Shown here piece by piece: positions 31,678 to 39,447 of a stretch of 46,183 nucleotides of DNA. Source of the DNA: CAVPDE01 sp964580575 (lineage in GTDB: Bacteria > Desulfobacterota > DSM-4660 > Desulfatiglandales > HGW-15); NCBI GenBank assembly GCA_964580575.1, contig CAZOLJ010000034.1, forward strand, positions 1 through 46,183. Reading direction: 5' to 3'. Under the pieces are notes generated by a model. That model searched no databases and had not been told where the DNA came from. It saw nothing but the letters and a program-made list of their open reading frames with translations. The position numbers were made by a program, and so were the translations under genes. Each line of letters starts with the position of its first letter. The stretch's first letter is position 1.

Positions 31678-32969
31678 GAAATGTCGATCGGCCCGGTCGC
31701 TCCTCCGCACAAGTAGATTCCCGGCACATCGGTCTCCAGCTGAGCCATGAACGGATCCTTCTCTTTGAAATATCCGAGCTTGTCGAGTGGGATCTTGAGC
31801 ACCTTGGCGAGCCGCTCGTTTCTCTCGCTCGGCAAAAGACCGGTGGAAAGAACCAGAAGTTCCACCTCTTCCTTTTTCAGTTGCCCTGTCTCCAGATCCT
31901 CATAGCGTACGATGAGGTTCTTGGTTTCCGGAACTTCAAAGACGTCGTAGGGTCTGGCCCTGACAAACTTGGTTCCCTGCTCTTTCGCTTTCCGGTGGAA
32001 GCTCCAGAATCCCTTCCCGTACGCCTTGAGATCATTGTAGTAGATGATCGTCTCCACGGACGCATCGTGTTCCTTCGTAATGATCACCTGCTTGTGGGCG
32101 ACCATGCAGCATATCTTGGAGCAGTAGGGCGTGCCATGATCCAGACCTCGGCCAGCACACTGGATCCAGGCGATCTTGTGGGCGGGCTTCTTGTCCGACG
32201 GCCGGATAATGTGGCCTGCTGTGGGTCCGCCGGCATTCATCAGCCTTTCAAACTGGAGGTAGGTAATCACGTTGTCATAGACATCGTAACCGTGAAGCCC
32301 CTTGGGCGGCTGGGCCTCCGTGATCCCCGAGGCGACCACAATGCTCTTGACATCGAGATCGATGTTCTTGGCCGCCTGCCACAGGCGAACCGCATCCTTG
32401 CCCTCTTTCTTGCAGGCCGCGACGCACAAGGCGATGGGGCACTCCCGGCACTGGCTGCAATCGACCACGCACCCTCCGACGCAGGCGCCGTTGGCCCTCA
32501 TCTTTCCTGAGCGGCAGTTCTGGTCAATGACCGCCACATTGGGAACCGCTTGAGGGAAAGGCATGTAAATGAGCTTCCTGGTTCCCCCTATTTTGCCGTC
32601 CATTTCGTGGGGCACAGTCACCGGGCAGGCTTTCATGCACTCCCCGCATCCCGTGCATTTTTCCTCGTCAATGAATTTGGCTTTCTTGACGAGCCTGACC
32701 TTGAAGCCTCCGTTCGCGGCGCTCACCTTCCTCACTTCCGTGTGGGTCATGATCTCGATGTTGGGATGGTTGTCCACCTCGTACATCTGGGGCGCTTCAA
32801 TGCAGATGGAACAGTCATTGGTCGGGAAGGTCTTGTCCAGCCTTGCCATCATGCCGCCGATGCTGGCGGTGTCATCGACAAGATAGACTTTGGTCCCGTA
32901 TTTGGCGGCGTTCAATGCGCAGTTGATGCCGGCAACGCCTGCACCGATAATCATGATTGCATCAGCCAT
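31678..32969 (-). CDS. HdrA-like FAD/Fe-S protein, C-terminus lost in gap
   Basis: About 430 residues are visible, breaking off at GGATGPIDI, which in this family lies some 30-40 residues before the end. It starts directly with the FAD fold (IMIIGAGVAGINCALNAAKYG), without the N-terminal domain of the longer HdrA. It then has TFPTNDCSICIEAP near 48, a [4Fe-4S] motif CTGCGECMKACPV near 107 and IYMPFPQAVPNVAVID near 132. A cysteine-rich stretch (CVGGCVVDCSQCRECP) follows near 163. It pairs with the next HdrA-like gene, reminiscent of QmoA/QmoB, but the ligand spacing is HdrA-like. ATG at 32969 follows GAGGTGAG. Confidence 0.9.
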
Positions 32970-33074
32970 AAACTCACCTCAAGACAAATCGTTCTCACCG
33001 CCCACTCCCTCCCCAGGGTCGGTCGTTCGAGGCACAGAGGTCTCAGAGCCTTCGAACGGGTTAATGAAGCGGGG

Positions 33075-33197
33075 TTCGCGCAAGACGGTGTTTGGAGTCG
33101 CGAATGAAAGAAACAAGTTCACTTGGATCTTTCATTTCCCGCCTCCAAACCTCCCGGCGCCCCGCGTCGGGAGCCCCCGTTGGGGGTCTTGCGCGAA
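33075..33197. repeat. 123-bp inverted-repeat element with TTCGCGCAAGAC ends
   Basis: TTCGCGCAAGAC (33075-33086) and GTCTTGCGCGAA (33186-33197) are perfect inverted repeats. Just inside, GTTTGGAGTCGCGAATGAAAGA and TCTTTCATTTCCCGCCTCCAAAC continue the symmetry. It lies in the 303-bp gap (32970-33272) between the ferredoxin and short HdrA-like genes, inside an apparent operon, and holds no gene. Confidence 0.7.
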
Positions 33198-33241
33198 ATA
33201 CGGCTTGTTACGAAATCTTCTCCGTGCTCTCTGCGTCTCTA

Positions 33242-33259
33242 GTCCCGCGGAAGCGGGAC
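33242..33259. promoter_or_regulatory. Tight hairpin inside the redox operon
   Basis: GTCCCGC-GGAA-GCGGGAC is a perfect 7-bp stem with a tetraloop, 14 bp beyond the ferredoxin stop codon on the minus strand. It is preceded by a CTCCGTGCTCTCTGCGTCTCT repeat. It may protect or process the mRNA between the upstream ferredoxin and the downstream HdrA genes. No U-run follows. Confidence 0.45.
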
Positions 33260-33272
33260 GGGGGGTGAAATC

Positions 33273-33482
33273 CTATATCTCCGTAATAATCACAGCTTTG
33301 GATTTGCAGACCGCTTCGCAGGTTCGACAGCCCAGACAGTTCTGAGGCCTTGTCGGGGCGGCCTTGACCGAAAAATCAAACACATCCACCGGACAGTAGA
33401 TGATGCACTTCTCGCACCCGTCACACTTCTCGGCGTCGACATTCACAAGATAGACTTCATAATCAATGTACTGTTTTCCCAT
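33273..33482 (-). CDS. 2[4Fe-4S] ferredoxin
   Basis: This 69-residue ferredoxin has CDGCEKCIIYCP near residue 20 and CLGCRTCEAVCK near residue 49, the classic two-cluster pattern. The N-terminal extension (MGKQYIDYEVYLVNVD) is short. Upstream is only a weak GGGA ribosome site. Its place in the HdrA cluster suggests it is a dedicated electron carrier between the FadH-like reductase and the HdrA-like proteins. Confidence 0.92.
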   Translation of the reverse strand: MGKQYIDYEVYLVNVDAEKCDGCEKCIIYCPVDVFDFSVKAAPTRPQNCLGCRTCEAVCKSKAVIITEI

Positions 33483-33529
33483 GAAAGCGGTCCCTGTTGC
33501 TCCGGCCCCACTGAGCTCTGCTCAACGGG

Positions 33530-33640
33530 GCCGTTATCCGTTATTCGTTCACCGTTCACCGTGGTCATCCCCGCCAATGGCAGACGGTCGGAAAAGGTCC
33601 CTTCTCGGATAACGGATCACGGATAACCGTGAACGCCACG
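33530..33640. repeat. CCGTTATCCG/CGGATAACGG inverted repeat
   Basis: CCGTTATCCGTTATTCG and GTTCACCGTTCACCGT on the left are mirrored by CGGATAACGGATCACGG and ATAACCGTGAACG on the right. It fills the gap between the VOC gene and the ferredoxin gene; no gene is present. Confidence 0.6.
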
Positions 33641-33664
33641 CCGGGCCTTCTGCCCGGTTGGCTG

Positions 33665-34102
33665 CTACTTCTTCTTGAACTCATTCCACTTGTAGTCGAT
33701 GATTTCGAGAAGCACCCCGTTCACTTTCTTGGGAGCAATGAAGGCAAACTCACAGTCCCGGAAGGGCCTTGCAATCTCGCCTCTCTTGTCGGGGATAAAG
33801 GGATAGCCCTTCCCCTTGAGCTCATCGACGGCCTTGCGGGTGTTGTCCACGTTAAAGCTGATGAGCATCACGCCCTCGCCTCTCTTCTCAATGAACTTCG
33901 CCACATCGCCGTCCGGGGTGGTGGATTCCATCAGCTCGAAGCCGACTTCCCCCACCCAGTAGCGGGCGACCCTGATCTTCTCAGGCTCGTCAATGTATTC
34001 ATCATCGGGCTTGGTCTTGCCCATGATGGGCTCCCAGACCTTTTTCGCCTGCTCCAGGTCTTTCACTGCAATACAAATGTGATCCATCTTGTTGACTTTC
34101 AT
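33665..34102 (-). CDS. VOC-family protein, methylmalonyl-CoA epimerase-like
   Basis: The 145-residue vicinal-oxygen-chelate protein looks like methylmalonyl-CoA epimerase: MDHICIAVKDLEQAKKVWE at the start, VGFELMESTTPDG in the middle, FIEKRGEG, and VLLEIID at the end. Expected metal ligands His8, Glu56 and Glu133 are visible. The family's HH after GEG is Met79-Leu80 here, so one ligand histidine is missing. Activity may therefore differ from epimerisation. ATG at 34102 follows CGGAGG. Its presence in a redox operon suggests a CoA-ester substrate related to that of the FadH-like enzyme (inference). Confidence 0.85.
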   Translation of the reverse strand: MKVNKMDHICIAVKDLEQAKKVWEPIMGKTKPDDEYIDEPEKIRVARYWVGEVGFELMESTTPDGDVAKFIEKRGEGVMLISFNVDNTRKAVDELKGKGYPFIPDKRGEIARPFRDCEFAFIAPKKVNGVLLEIIDYKWNEFKKK

Positions 34103-34188
34103 AGTCTCGCGCCTCCGGCGAAAAGAGAGCGTCTTGCCGCCCCGACGGGCGGCCGAGACGGCAAGATCCCTCCGATCAGCATGCTGTG

Positions 34189-34395
34189 TTAAAAGGTTGT
34201 CGTATCCACCGTGCACTTGATGGCCCTGTCAGGACAGGCCACGCCGCACTCATTGCAGTCCTCACAGAGGAACTCCGTGACGACCGCGCGGTTGTCCTGC
34301 ACCCGGATGGCCTTGTCCGGGCATATCTCGACGCAAAGAGGCTGAACGAGCCCTCCGCACATGGTGCATTTCTTAAGATCGATTTGTGCAGCCAT
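34189..34395 (-). CDS. Ferredoxin-like protein with two [4Fe-4S] motifs
   Basis: This 68-residue protein has a standard second motif, CEDCNECGVACP. Its first motif is extended, CTMCGGLVQPLCVEICP, with a seven-residue spacer in place of two between the second and third Cys. Such variant ferredoxins are seen next to oxidoreductases as dedicated partners. ATG at 34395 follows AGGAGAAG. It lies 18 bp downstream of the hypothetical gene and 87 bp upstream of the VOC gene. Confidence 0.9.
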   Translation of the reverse strand: MAAQIDLKKCTMCGGLVQPLCVEICPDKAIRVQDNRAVVTEFLCEDCNECGVACPDRAIKCTVDTTTF

Positions 34396-34412
34396 CTCTC
34401 TTCTCCTATGTC

Positions 34413-34937
34413 TTAAGCTTTATAAAGTCTTCTCAGGCAAACGCCCTGCCCTCTCGGAATCGCCTTCAAGGTCTCAATCTTGTAGTTGACATTGAAGAAC
34501 GTGTTCACATCCGGAAGGATGCTCTGGAGGATCCTGTCGCAGCAGAGGACGTCCTCTTCCATTTTCACGCCGTATTCCTTGTGAAAGGACGGCCAGGGGC
34601 ACCGTTCCCACTTGATGAAGATCTCGGAGGGTTTGTCGCTCTTCTCGATCTTCACAATGGCGCCCTGCATGATCCATTGCATGGCCATGCCTCCTGCGAG
34701 GCTCCTCATCCAGGTCTCTTCCCCTTTGAGGAAGTTGAGCCGCGGCAGGGACTGTTTGCCGAGTTCTTTGCCGATGATCTCCGCCGCCTTCAGGCTGACG
34801 TCCAGAGGGTTCGCTTTTGGACCTGCAACCGCCAGGGCCGCCTGCCGCCACCTGAAATAGGTGCGGCCGATCTCGCTCTGGACCGCGTGCAAGTCACCCC
34901 ACAATTTGGATATTTCTTTTTCTGCATCGAATGCCAT
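34413..34937 (-). CDS. Hypothetical protein, possibly ATC-hydrolase-like
   Basis: This 174-residue soluble protein is not recognised with confidence. The C-terminal half has WERCPWPSFHKEYG, then DVLCCDRILQS and TLKAIPRGQGVCLRRLY. This spacing of Cys residues and the final basic-aromatic ending recall the L-2-amino-thiazoline-4-carboxylate hydrolase-like family, whose members here have no established role. The start has an AAGGAGG site. It is directly after the FadH-like gene (11 bp), so it is probably a subunit or accessory of that enzyme. Confidence 0.8.
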   Translation of the reverse strand: MAFDAEKEISKLWGDLHAVQSEIGRTYFRWRQAALAVAGPKANPLDVSLKAAEIIGKELGKQSLPRLNFLKGEETWMRSLAGGMAMQWIMQGAIVKIEKSDKPSEIFIKWERCPWPSFHKEYGVKMEEDVLCCDRILQSILPDVNTFFNVNYKIETLKAIPRGQGVCLRRLYKA

Positions 34938-34948
34938 GGTTAACCTCC

Positions 34949-36937
34949 TTAAATCCTGACACCAATGTGAAATCCGTCATGCACCGCGCTCGACATGTTG
35001 CGGGGTACGAGGGCATCGCCGATCACGAAGAGCTCGATCCCCTCTGCCTGAACCGCGTTCTTGAGGTTCTCATTCGGCACTCGCTCGGTCACGACGATCG
35101 TGTCGCACTTCACTGGGAAACGGTATCCGTCATAGGTTTTCACGATGATCTCGCCGGGATTCACTTCGTCGATCTCGCAGTCGTTGTACGCCTTGATCCC
35201 GTTCTGCCTCAGGAAGATCATGTAGCGCCACTTGAAGGACGGGTTGATGTCGAATCCGGCGGATTTCTCTTTTCCAACGAGGGTCACTTTCTTTCCCTGC
35301 TTGGCGAGGGAGAGGGCCACGCCGATGCCCGGTTTCCTGTTGCCCCAGACCACGATGTTGTCTCCCACCTTGGCATCACCTCTGAGCACGTCGAGCACGT
35401 TGACCACCTTGGCCTTGTCAAAGCCAGGCGCCTTGCTGGTCGGGTACACGGGGCCTGTGGCCAGAACCACGCTGTCAGGAAGTTCGTCCTTGATCAGGTC
35501 TTCCGTCACCTCGGTCCCCAAATGGAACTGGACCCCGGCCTTTTCGCACTGCACCTTCTGGTACCGGATGCAGGTCATGAGCTCGTCGTCGCCGTAGGGG
35601 GCTCTTGACGCTTCCAGGATGGTTCCCCCGAGCTCTTTCCGCTTGTCATACACATGCACCTCATGGCCTCTCTGGGCCGCCGTGTAGGCGCACTCCAGAC
35701 CGGCCGGACCTGCTCCCACGATCAGGATGTTTTTCTTGGGATCCGCAGGCGGCGGATTCGTGTACTTCGGATCGTGCTCGTGGGCGCACAGGGGATTGAT
35801 GTAGCAGGTCATGGGCGCATCACGGAATAGTCTCGCCAGACAGAGGTTGCAGGCGACGCACCAGCGAATGTCCTCTTCCTTTCCCTCGAGCACCTTCTTG
35901 GGAAGCAGAGGATCGGCAATCATAGGCCTGCACATTTCCCAGATATCCAGGTCGCCCTTCTCAATGGCCTTGTGAGGAATGGACGGATCGAAGAGCCGGT
36001 AGGCCATCATGATGGGGACTTTCACGTTTTCCTTGGAACGCTTGGCCAAATGGAGCCAGCTTCCCTGAGGCACATCGCGGCTGATGACCGGCACGATGGA
36101 CTCCTGCCATCCGGCGGTCACGCTGATGTAGTCGATTCCCGCCTCTTCGGCGATCTTGTAGGACATCATGGATTCTTCCGGCGTGTTGCCGCGAACGTCG
36201 TCCAGCAACTCTTCGGCACAGAGCCGGATGCCCACGGGAACGTCTTTGGGGCAAATCTTCTTCAACCCCTCGATGATTTCCACGACGGCCTTCATTCTGC
36301 CCCGGATGTCTCCGCCGTATTCGTCTTTTCTTCTGTTCGTGTAGCTGGAAACGAAGTTGGAAATGAGATAGCCGACGATTCCGGAGATTTCCATAACGTC
36401 GAATCCCGCTTCCAGGCCCCTTCTCGCCGAGTCGAGGTGCTGCTTGATCATGAGCTTGATGTCGTCTTTGCTCATCTCGACCATGGGCCGGAAGATCCGG
36501 AGACGCTGCGGAACCGTGGACGGGCCTTTTCCGGAATCCACTTCGACGGCGCCGACACGGCCGCAGTCCATGAGCTGGAACCCGGCAATCGCCTTCTGGG
36601 AGTGAATCGCATCGGCAAGACGTTTCAAGCCCGGGATGAACTTGTCATCCCAGCAAGCGGCCTGACCGACGTAGCCCTGGCCCTTGCGATCCGGGTCCAT
36701 GTACACGCCCTGCATGAAGCACATGCCGCCCACAACGCCTTCTGCTCGGCTCCGCATGTAGGCCACATCCGCATCCGTCACGAATCCGTCGTGACTGTTG
36801 AGGTTGTCTTCTGTTGCCGCGTAGACGATCCTGTTCGGAACCATCAGGTTTCCGACCTGAATGGGCTTGAACAGATGGGGGTACTTCTTCGCCCCGGGAT
36901 ATTTCGAGTAATCCCATTCAAACAATACCTTTGCCAT
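34949..36937 (-). CDS. FadH-like NADH:flavin oxidoreductase (2,4-dienoyl-CoA reductase family)
   Basis: The 662-residue protein has an N-terminal old-yellow-enzyme barrel (LFKPIQVGNLMVPNRIVYAA near 22, ISGIVGYLISNFVSSYTNRRKDEYGG near 200). A [4Fe-4S] linker follows (CVACNLCLARLFRDAPMTCYINP near 357). A C-terminal FAD/NAD(P) domain contains ILIVGAGPAGLECAYTAAQRG near 401 and VVWGNRKPGIGVALSLAKQG. This is the layout of FadH, BaiCD/BaiH and trimethylamine dehydrogenase. The reaction is probably reduction of an enoyl- or dienoyl-CoA, or the reverse. ATG at 36937 follows AAGGAGGG. It is the first enzyme of the TetR-led operon. Confidence 0.93.
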   Translation of the reverse strand: MAKVLFEWDYSKYPGAKKYPHLFKPIQVGNLMVPNRIVYAATEDNLNSHDGFVTDADVAYMRSRAEGVVGGMCFMQGVYMDPDRKGQGYVGQAACWDDKFIPGLKRLADAIHSQKAIAGFQLMDCGRVGAVEVDSGKGPSTVPQRLRIFRPMVEMSKDDIKLMIKQHLDSARRGLEAGFDVMEISGIVGYLISNFVSSYTNRRKDEYGGDIRGRMKAVVEIIEGLKKICPKDVPVGIRLCAEELLDDVRGNTPEESMMSYKIAEEAGIDYISVTAGWQESIVPVISRDVPQGSWLHLAKRSKENVKVPIMMAYRLFDPSIPHKAIEKGDLDIWEMCRPMIADPLLPKKVLEGKEEDIRWCVACNLCLARLFRDAPMTCYINPLCAHEHDPKYTNPPPADPKKNILIVGAGPAGLECAYTAAQRGHEVHVYDKRKELGGTILEASRAPYGDDELMTCIRYQKVQCEKAGVQFHLGTEVTEDLIKDELPDSVVLATGPVYPTSKAPGFDKAKVVNVLDVLRGDAKVGDNIVVWGNRKPGIGVALSLAKQGKKVTLVGKEKSAGFDINPSFKWRYMIFLRQNGIKAYNDCEIDEVNPGEIIVKTYDGYRFPVKCDTIVVTERVPNENLKNAVQAEGIELFVIGDALVPRNMSSAVHDGFHIGVRI

Positions 36938-36993
36938 GTTTCACCCTCCTTAAAGAATTCACCTCAAATGAGTAATCACCAAAAGGAACACGC

Positions 36994-37680
36994 TTAAGGT
37001 TGTAACGTTGATTCACTCAAAGACAAAGCCTGATTCGTCTGAGGGAGATCCTGAGAACCGTTCTCTCTCTCGACAAAGACCTTGGAATGTCCCTGGCTGA
37101 AAGCATTCACCATGAGATCAAAAATCTGTTCAAGGTTCTCGAAAAGGGGATAGGACATATCCTTCAACAGCCAGCGGGTCACCACATGGTCCATGGTGCC
37201 GACGAAGATATCTCGGGCTGCATAGGAATTGAGGTCAGGTCTCATCTCACCGGTTTTTTTCCCTTCCTCGAAGATATCGACCAGGTAGGCGTAGAGCTTC
37301 CTCACATTGGCATAGACCGGAGTGTTCATGAAGTTCGCATTGGTCTTCAAGAAGAGATAGACGATCTTGGCATCCAGCGGCGCCTGCTCAATGCGTCGCA
37401 TGTTCCACCAAAGATATTTTCTGAGCTTGTTCATGGCCCCTTTGATGCCGAAGAGCTGCTCCTGAACGTCGGTGAGCAAATCCGAAACCCAGAGATCCGG
37501 AATCGCGAGCAGAAGATCCTCTTTGCCTTGGAAATATTCGTAGAGAGCCGCTTCGGAAAGACCTGCTTGCTTGGAGATATCCACCACCGTGGTCTTCAGG
37601 TACCCCTGCTCTGCAAAAAGCTTCTTTGCTGAATCGATGATTCGGTTTTTTGTATCTTCTTTGGTGCTTCGATTGGCCAT
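36994..37680 (-). CDS. TetR-family transcriptional regulator
   Basis: The 228-residue protein has an N-terminal helix-turn-helix (KNRIIDSAKKLFAEQGYLKTT, ISKQAGLSEAALYEYFQGKEDLL). The C-terminal ligand domain resembles fatty-acid-type TetR/FadR regulators. It is first in the minus-strand redox operon, 56 bp before the FadH-like gene, so it probably represses this operon and responds to an acyl-CoA (inference). ATG at 37680 follows AGGAAAG. Confidence 0.92.
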   Translation of the reverse strand: MANRSTKEDTKNRIIDSAKKLFAEQGYLKTTVVDISKQAGLSEAALYEYFQGKEDLLLAIPDLWVSDLLTDVQEQLFGIKGAMNKLRKYLWWNMRRIEQAPLDAKIVYLFLKTNANFMNTPVYANVRKLYAYLVDIFEEGKKTGEMRPDLNSYAARDIFVGTMDHVVTRWLLKDMSYPLFENLEQIFDLMVNAFSQGHSKVFVERENGSQDLPQTNQALSLSESTLQP

Positions 37681-37727
37681 CCAGGCTTTCCTAGAGCCAT
37701 TAGGCTATCATGGGATTTTACATGACT

Positions 37728-37749
37728 ATTTTAAATAACATTTTGAAAT
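37728..37749. promoter_or_regulatory. AT-rich imperfect palindrome upstream of tetR, candidate operator
   Basis: ATTTTAAATAACATTTTGAAAT matches its own reverse complement at 14 of 22 positions. It lies 48 bp before the tetR start, where an operator for an autoregulated TetR repressor would sit. The surrounding 37681-37970 region is strikingly AT-rich against the GC-rich background. It carries ATTAGGC three times (near 37700, 37890 and 37954). Confidence 0.35.
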
Positions 37750-37973
37750 AATACCGCAATTAGATCCTAGCCGTTCTGATAATATGGACTGGATTCACCA
37801 ACACAGGCAAGAAAAAACAGTTCAAACTGACTAAATGCTTCATTGATATCAGTTGGATTCTGTTTTTATTTATTGCCATTAGGCGCTTTATCTTTCTGTT
37901 ATTCTGATATATTTGTGATTATCAGCAGCGATAAATGTAACTTGCTTAATAACATTAGGCAAATTGGGTGTCA

Positions 37974-38012
37974 AGAAAAAAAGCAAAAAAGACCTCTTGC
38001 TTTCCCGAGAGG
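37974..38012 (-). terminator. Intrinsic terminator of the minus-strand spy operon
   Basis: On the minus strand CCTCT (38012-38008) pairs with AGAGG (37997-37993), followed by TCTTTTTTGCTTTTTTTC (37991-37974). The stem is short but the T-run is strong. It lies about 100 bp after the stop codon of the Spy-like gene; no other gene is seen in 37681-38115. Confidence 0.55.
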
Positions 38013-38115
38013 GCTCATGACACGCCCCTTTGTCTTTTGACCTTATGTTTCAGCTTTTCAGGGAAGATGTGAGAGACTTCTTCTGCGGCTTAGGTTCAGC
38101 GGAAGACAGTGAGGT

Positions 38116-38511
38116 TCATGGGAAGTGGTGCTTTCTCTTCTTGTCCTTGATGCGTGCTTCGTGCTTCGCTCTTAGTTCATCCAGCTTTTTCTGTTGCTCG
38201 GGATCGAGCTTTTCTTTCATTTTGGCGAAGCTCTCATCAAGAATTGCCTTGACCGCAGAGCGTCTCTCCAGACCGAACGCCCCCAGCCTTTTGTCCGTCT
38301 CATCAACAATGGCCCTGAACTCCTTCTGCTGCGCTTCGGTTAACCCGAGGTCTTTGGTCAGTCTCTTCAGGATCAGAGCCTTCCTGGCAGAGGGCTCTTC
38401 CAAGAAACGCCCCGACCAGTCCCTGTGATAGTACCGGGTTCCCAGAGAACCCACCAGCACACCCATGACAAAAACAAGAGCGATCCCAGCAATCGGTTTC
38501 CATTTTTTCAT
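38116..38511 (-). CDS. Spy/CnrX-like periplasmic protein
   Basis: The 131-residue protein has an N-terminal signal-anchor (GIALVFVMGVLVGSLG, about residues 9-24) and a helical body. The family's two LTxxQ-type motifs appear as LTEAQQKEF (near 57) and LDPEQQKKLDELR (near 101). The lysine-rich end is KDKKRKHHFP. Spy, CpxP, ZraP and CnrX proteins are periplasmic chaperones or metal/stress sensors, often linked to an ECF sigma factor as here. It starts 2 bp after the preceding small gene. The role may be sensing envelope or metal stress. Confidence 0.85.
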   Translation of the reverse strand: MKKWKPIAGIALVFVMGVLVGSLGTRYYHRDWSGRFLEEPSARKALILKRLTKDLGLTEAQQKEFRAIVDETDKRLGAFGLERRSAVKAILDESFAKMKEKLDPEQQKKLDELRAKHEARIKDKKRKHHFP

Positions 38512-38513
38512 CG

Positions 38514-38843
38514 CTATCCCTCAAGGTCAAAGAATTCCACCAAGCTCGGTTTATCCATTTCCGCTGCCATGGTGCCCAGATAATCGGAGTCCACATCCAG
38601 CTCCATGTTCACGAAAAACAACGCAAGCGCTAGAACCAGAAGACAGCTCACCGGCGCAAGCCTCCACACCATGCTTTCGAAGGCCGGCCAGAACCCGGCG
38701 ACAGGCCTCAGGGGGCCAATCTGCCGGATTCGGCTCATGGTCTGAGACTGCCGCTCGTGTCTTGTCTCCTCCGTTCCCTTGGCCGAGTAGGCATCACGAA
38801 ACGCCGTTTTCAAAGACTCGTTTTCTAAAATCCTGGACCTCAT
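38514..38843 (-). CDS. Small one-helix membrane protein, possible anti-sigma factor
   Basis: This 109-residue protein has a basic N-terminal cytoplasmic part (about residues 1-60) and one hydrophobic helix (APVSCLLVLALALFFV). A short acidic C-terminus (MELDVDSDYLGT, EMDKPSLVEFFDLEG) would face the periplasm. Its ATG overlaps the sigma-factor stop by 4 bp (ATGA), the usual arrangement for an anti-sigma factor. No zinc-finger HxxxCxxC motif is visible, so the assignment rests on topology and context. Confidence 0.7.
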   Translation of the reverse strand: MRSRILENESLKTAFRDAYSAKGTEETRHERQSQTMSRIRQIGPLRPVAGFWPAFESMVWRLAPVSCLLVLALALFFVNMELDVDSDYLGTMAAEMDKPSLVEFFDLEG

Positions 38844-39442
38844 CGCCCCCTCCCTTGCTCTTTCACCTTGCTGAGGAGCTTCTCCAGTTTCATCCGGGCC
38901 CTGAACGAACGCACCTTGACATTGGCTTTGCTCCATCCCAGAAGTTCCGCCGTTTCCTGCACAGAGCACCCCTCTAGGTAAACCAGTTCCAAGACCATCC
39001 TGTCCCCGGCCGAGAGCTTCCCGAGAGCCCAATTCAGAATTTCTCTGGCCTCCATTTGCGGCTCTCGTTCATCAGGGGTCTCCTCGGGCATCTGTGAAAT
39101 CACCTCTTCCAGCCATTGGGCGTGCTTCTCGTTCAGCGCACTCATGGGGACCTCTCGAGACCGATAGGCCTTACGCCAATAGTCATAACAGGTCCTCACG
39201 ACAATTGAAGAGAGCCATTGACTGAAAGCACCTGTTCCTTTGAATGTCGGCAGGGACTGGTAAGCCCTCACAAAAGCCTCCTGCGCCGTTTCTTCAACCG
39301 CATTCTCCGGCACATGCTTTTTCACAAGCGTCAGCACGAGAACACGATGCCTCAGGATTACAGACTCAAACGCATTGACGTTGCCACCAAGAACCTGGCG
39401 AACGATCTCCTCATCACTGGACCTGACCGCGTCATTCTGCAT
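38840..39442 (-). CDS. ECF-type RNA polymerase sigma factor
   Basis: This is a 200-residue sigma-70 family group 4 factor. Region 2 carries NAFESVILRHRVLVLTLVKKH and the -10-recognising AQEAFVRAYQSLPTFKG, QWLSSIVVRTCYDYWRK. Region 4 carries LSAGDRMVLELVYLEGCSVQETAELLGWSKANVKVRSFRARMKL, a clear helix-turn-helix. It is translationally coupled to the membrane protein downstream and followed by the Spy-like gene, an envelope-stress or metal-response arrangement. Its start is 5 nt from a perfect hairpin that contains the only plausible ribosome site. Confidence 0.93.
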   Translation of the reverse strand: MQNDAVRSSDEEIVRQVLGGNVNAFESVILRHRVLVLTLVKKHVPENAVEETAQEAFVRAYQSLPTFKGTGAFSQWLSSIVVRTCYDYWRKAYRSREVPMSALNEKHAQWLEEVISQMPEETPDEREPQMEAREILNWALGKLSAGDRMVLELVYLEGCSVQETAELLGWSKANVKVRSFRARMKLEKLLSKVKEQGRGR

Positions 39443-39447
39443 TTCTT

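Noticed and set aside
29531..32969. Assignment of the two HdrA-like genes as QmoAB
   Set aside because: No QmoC or APS reductase genes nearby and the short protein has HdrA-type cysteine motifs; context points to an acyl-CoA reductase partner.
27715..37680. Assignment of the redox cluster as a class II benzoyl-CoA reductase (Bam) locus
   Set aside because: No BamB-type tungsten subunit or NuoEFG-like subunits are present.
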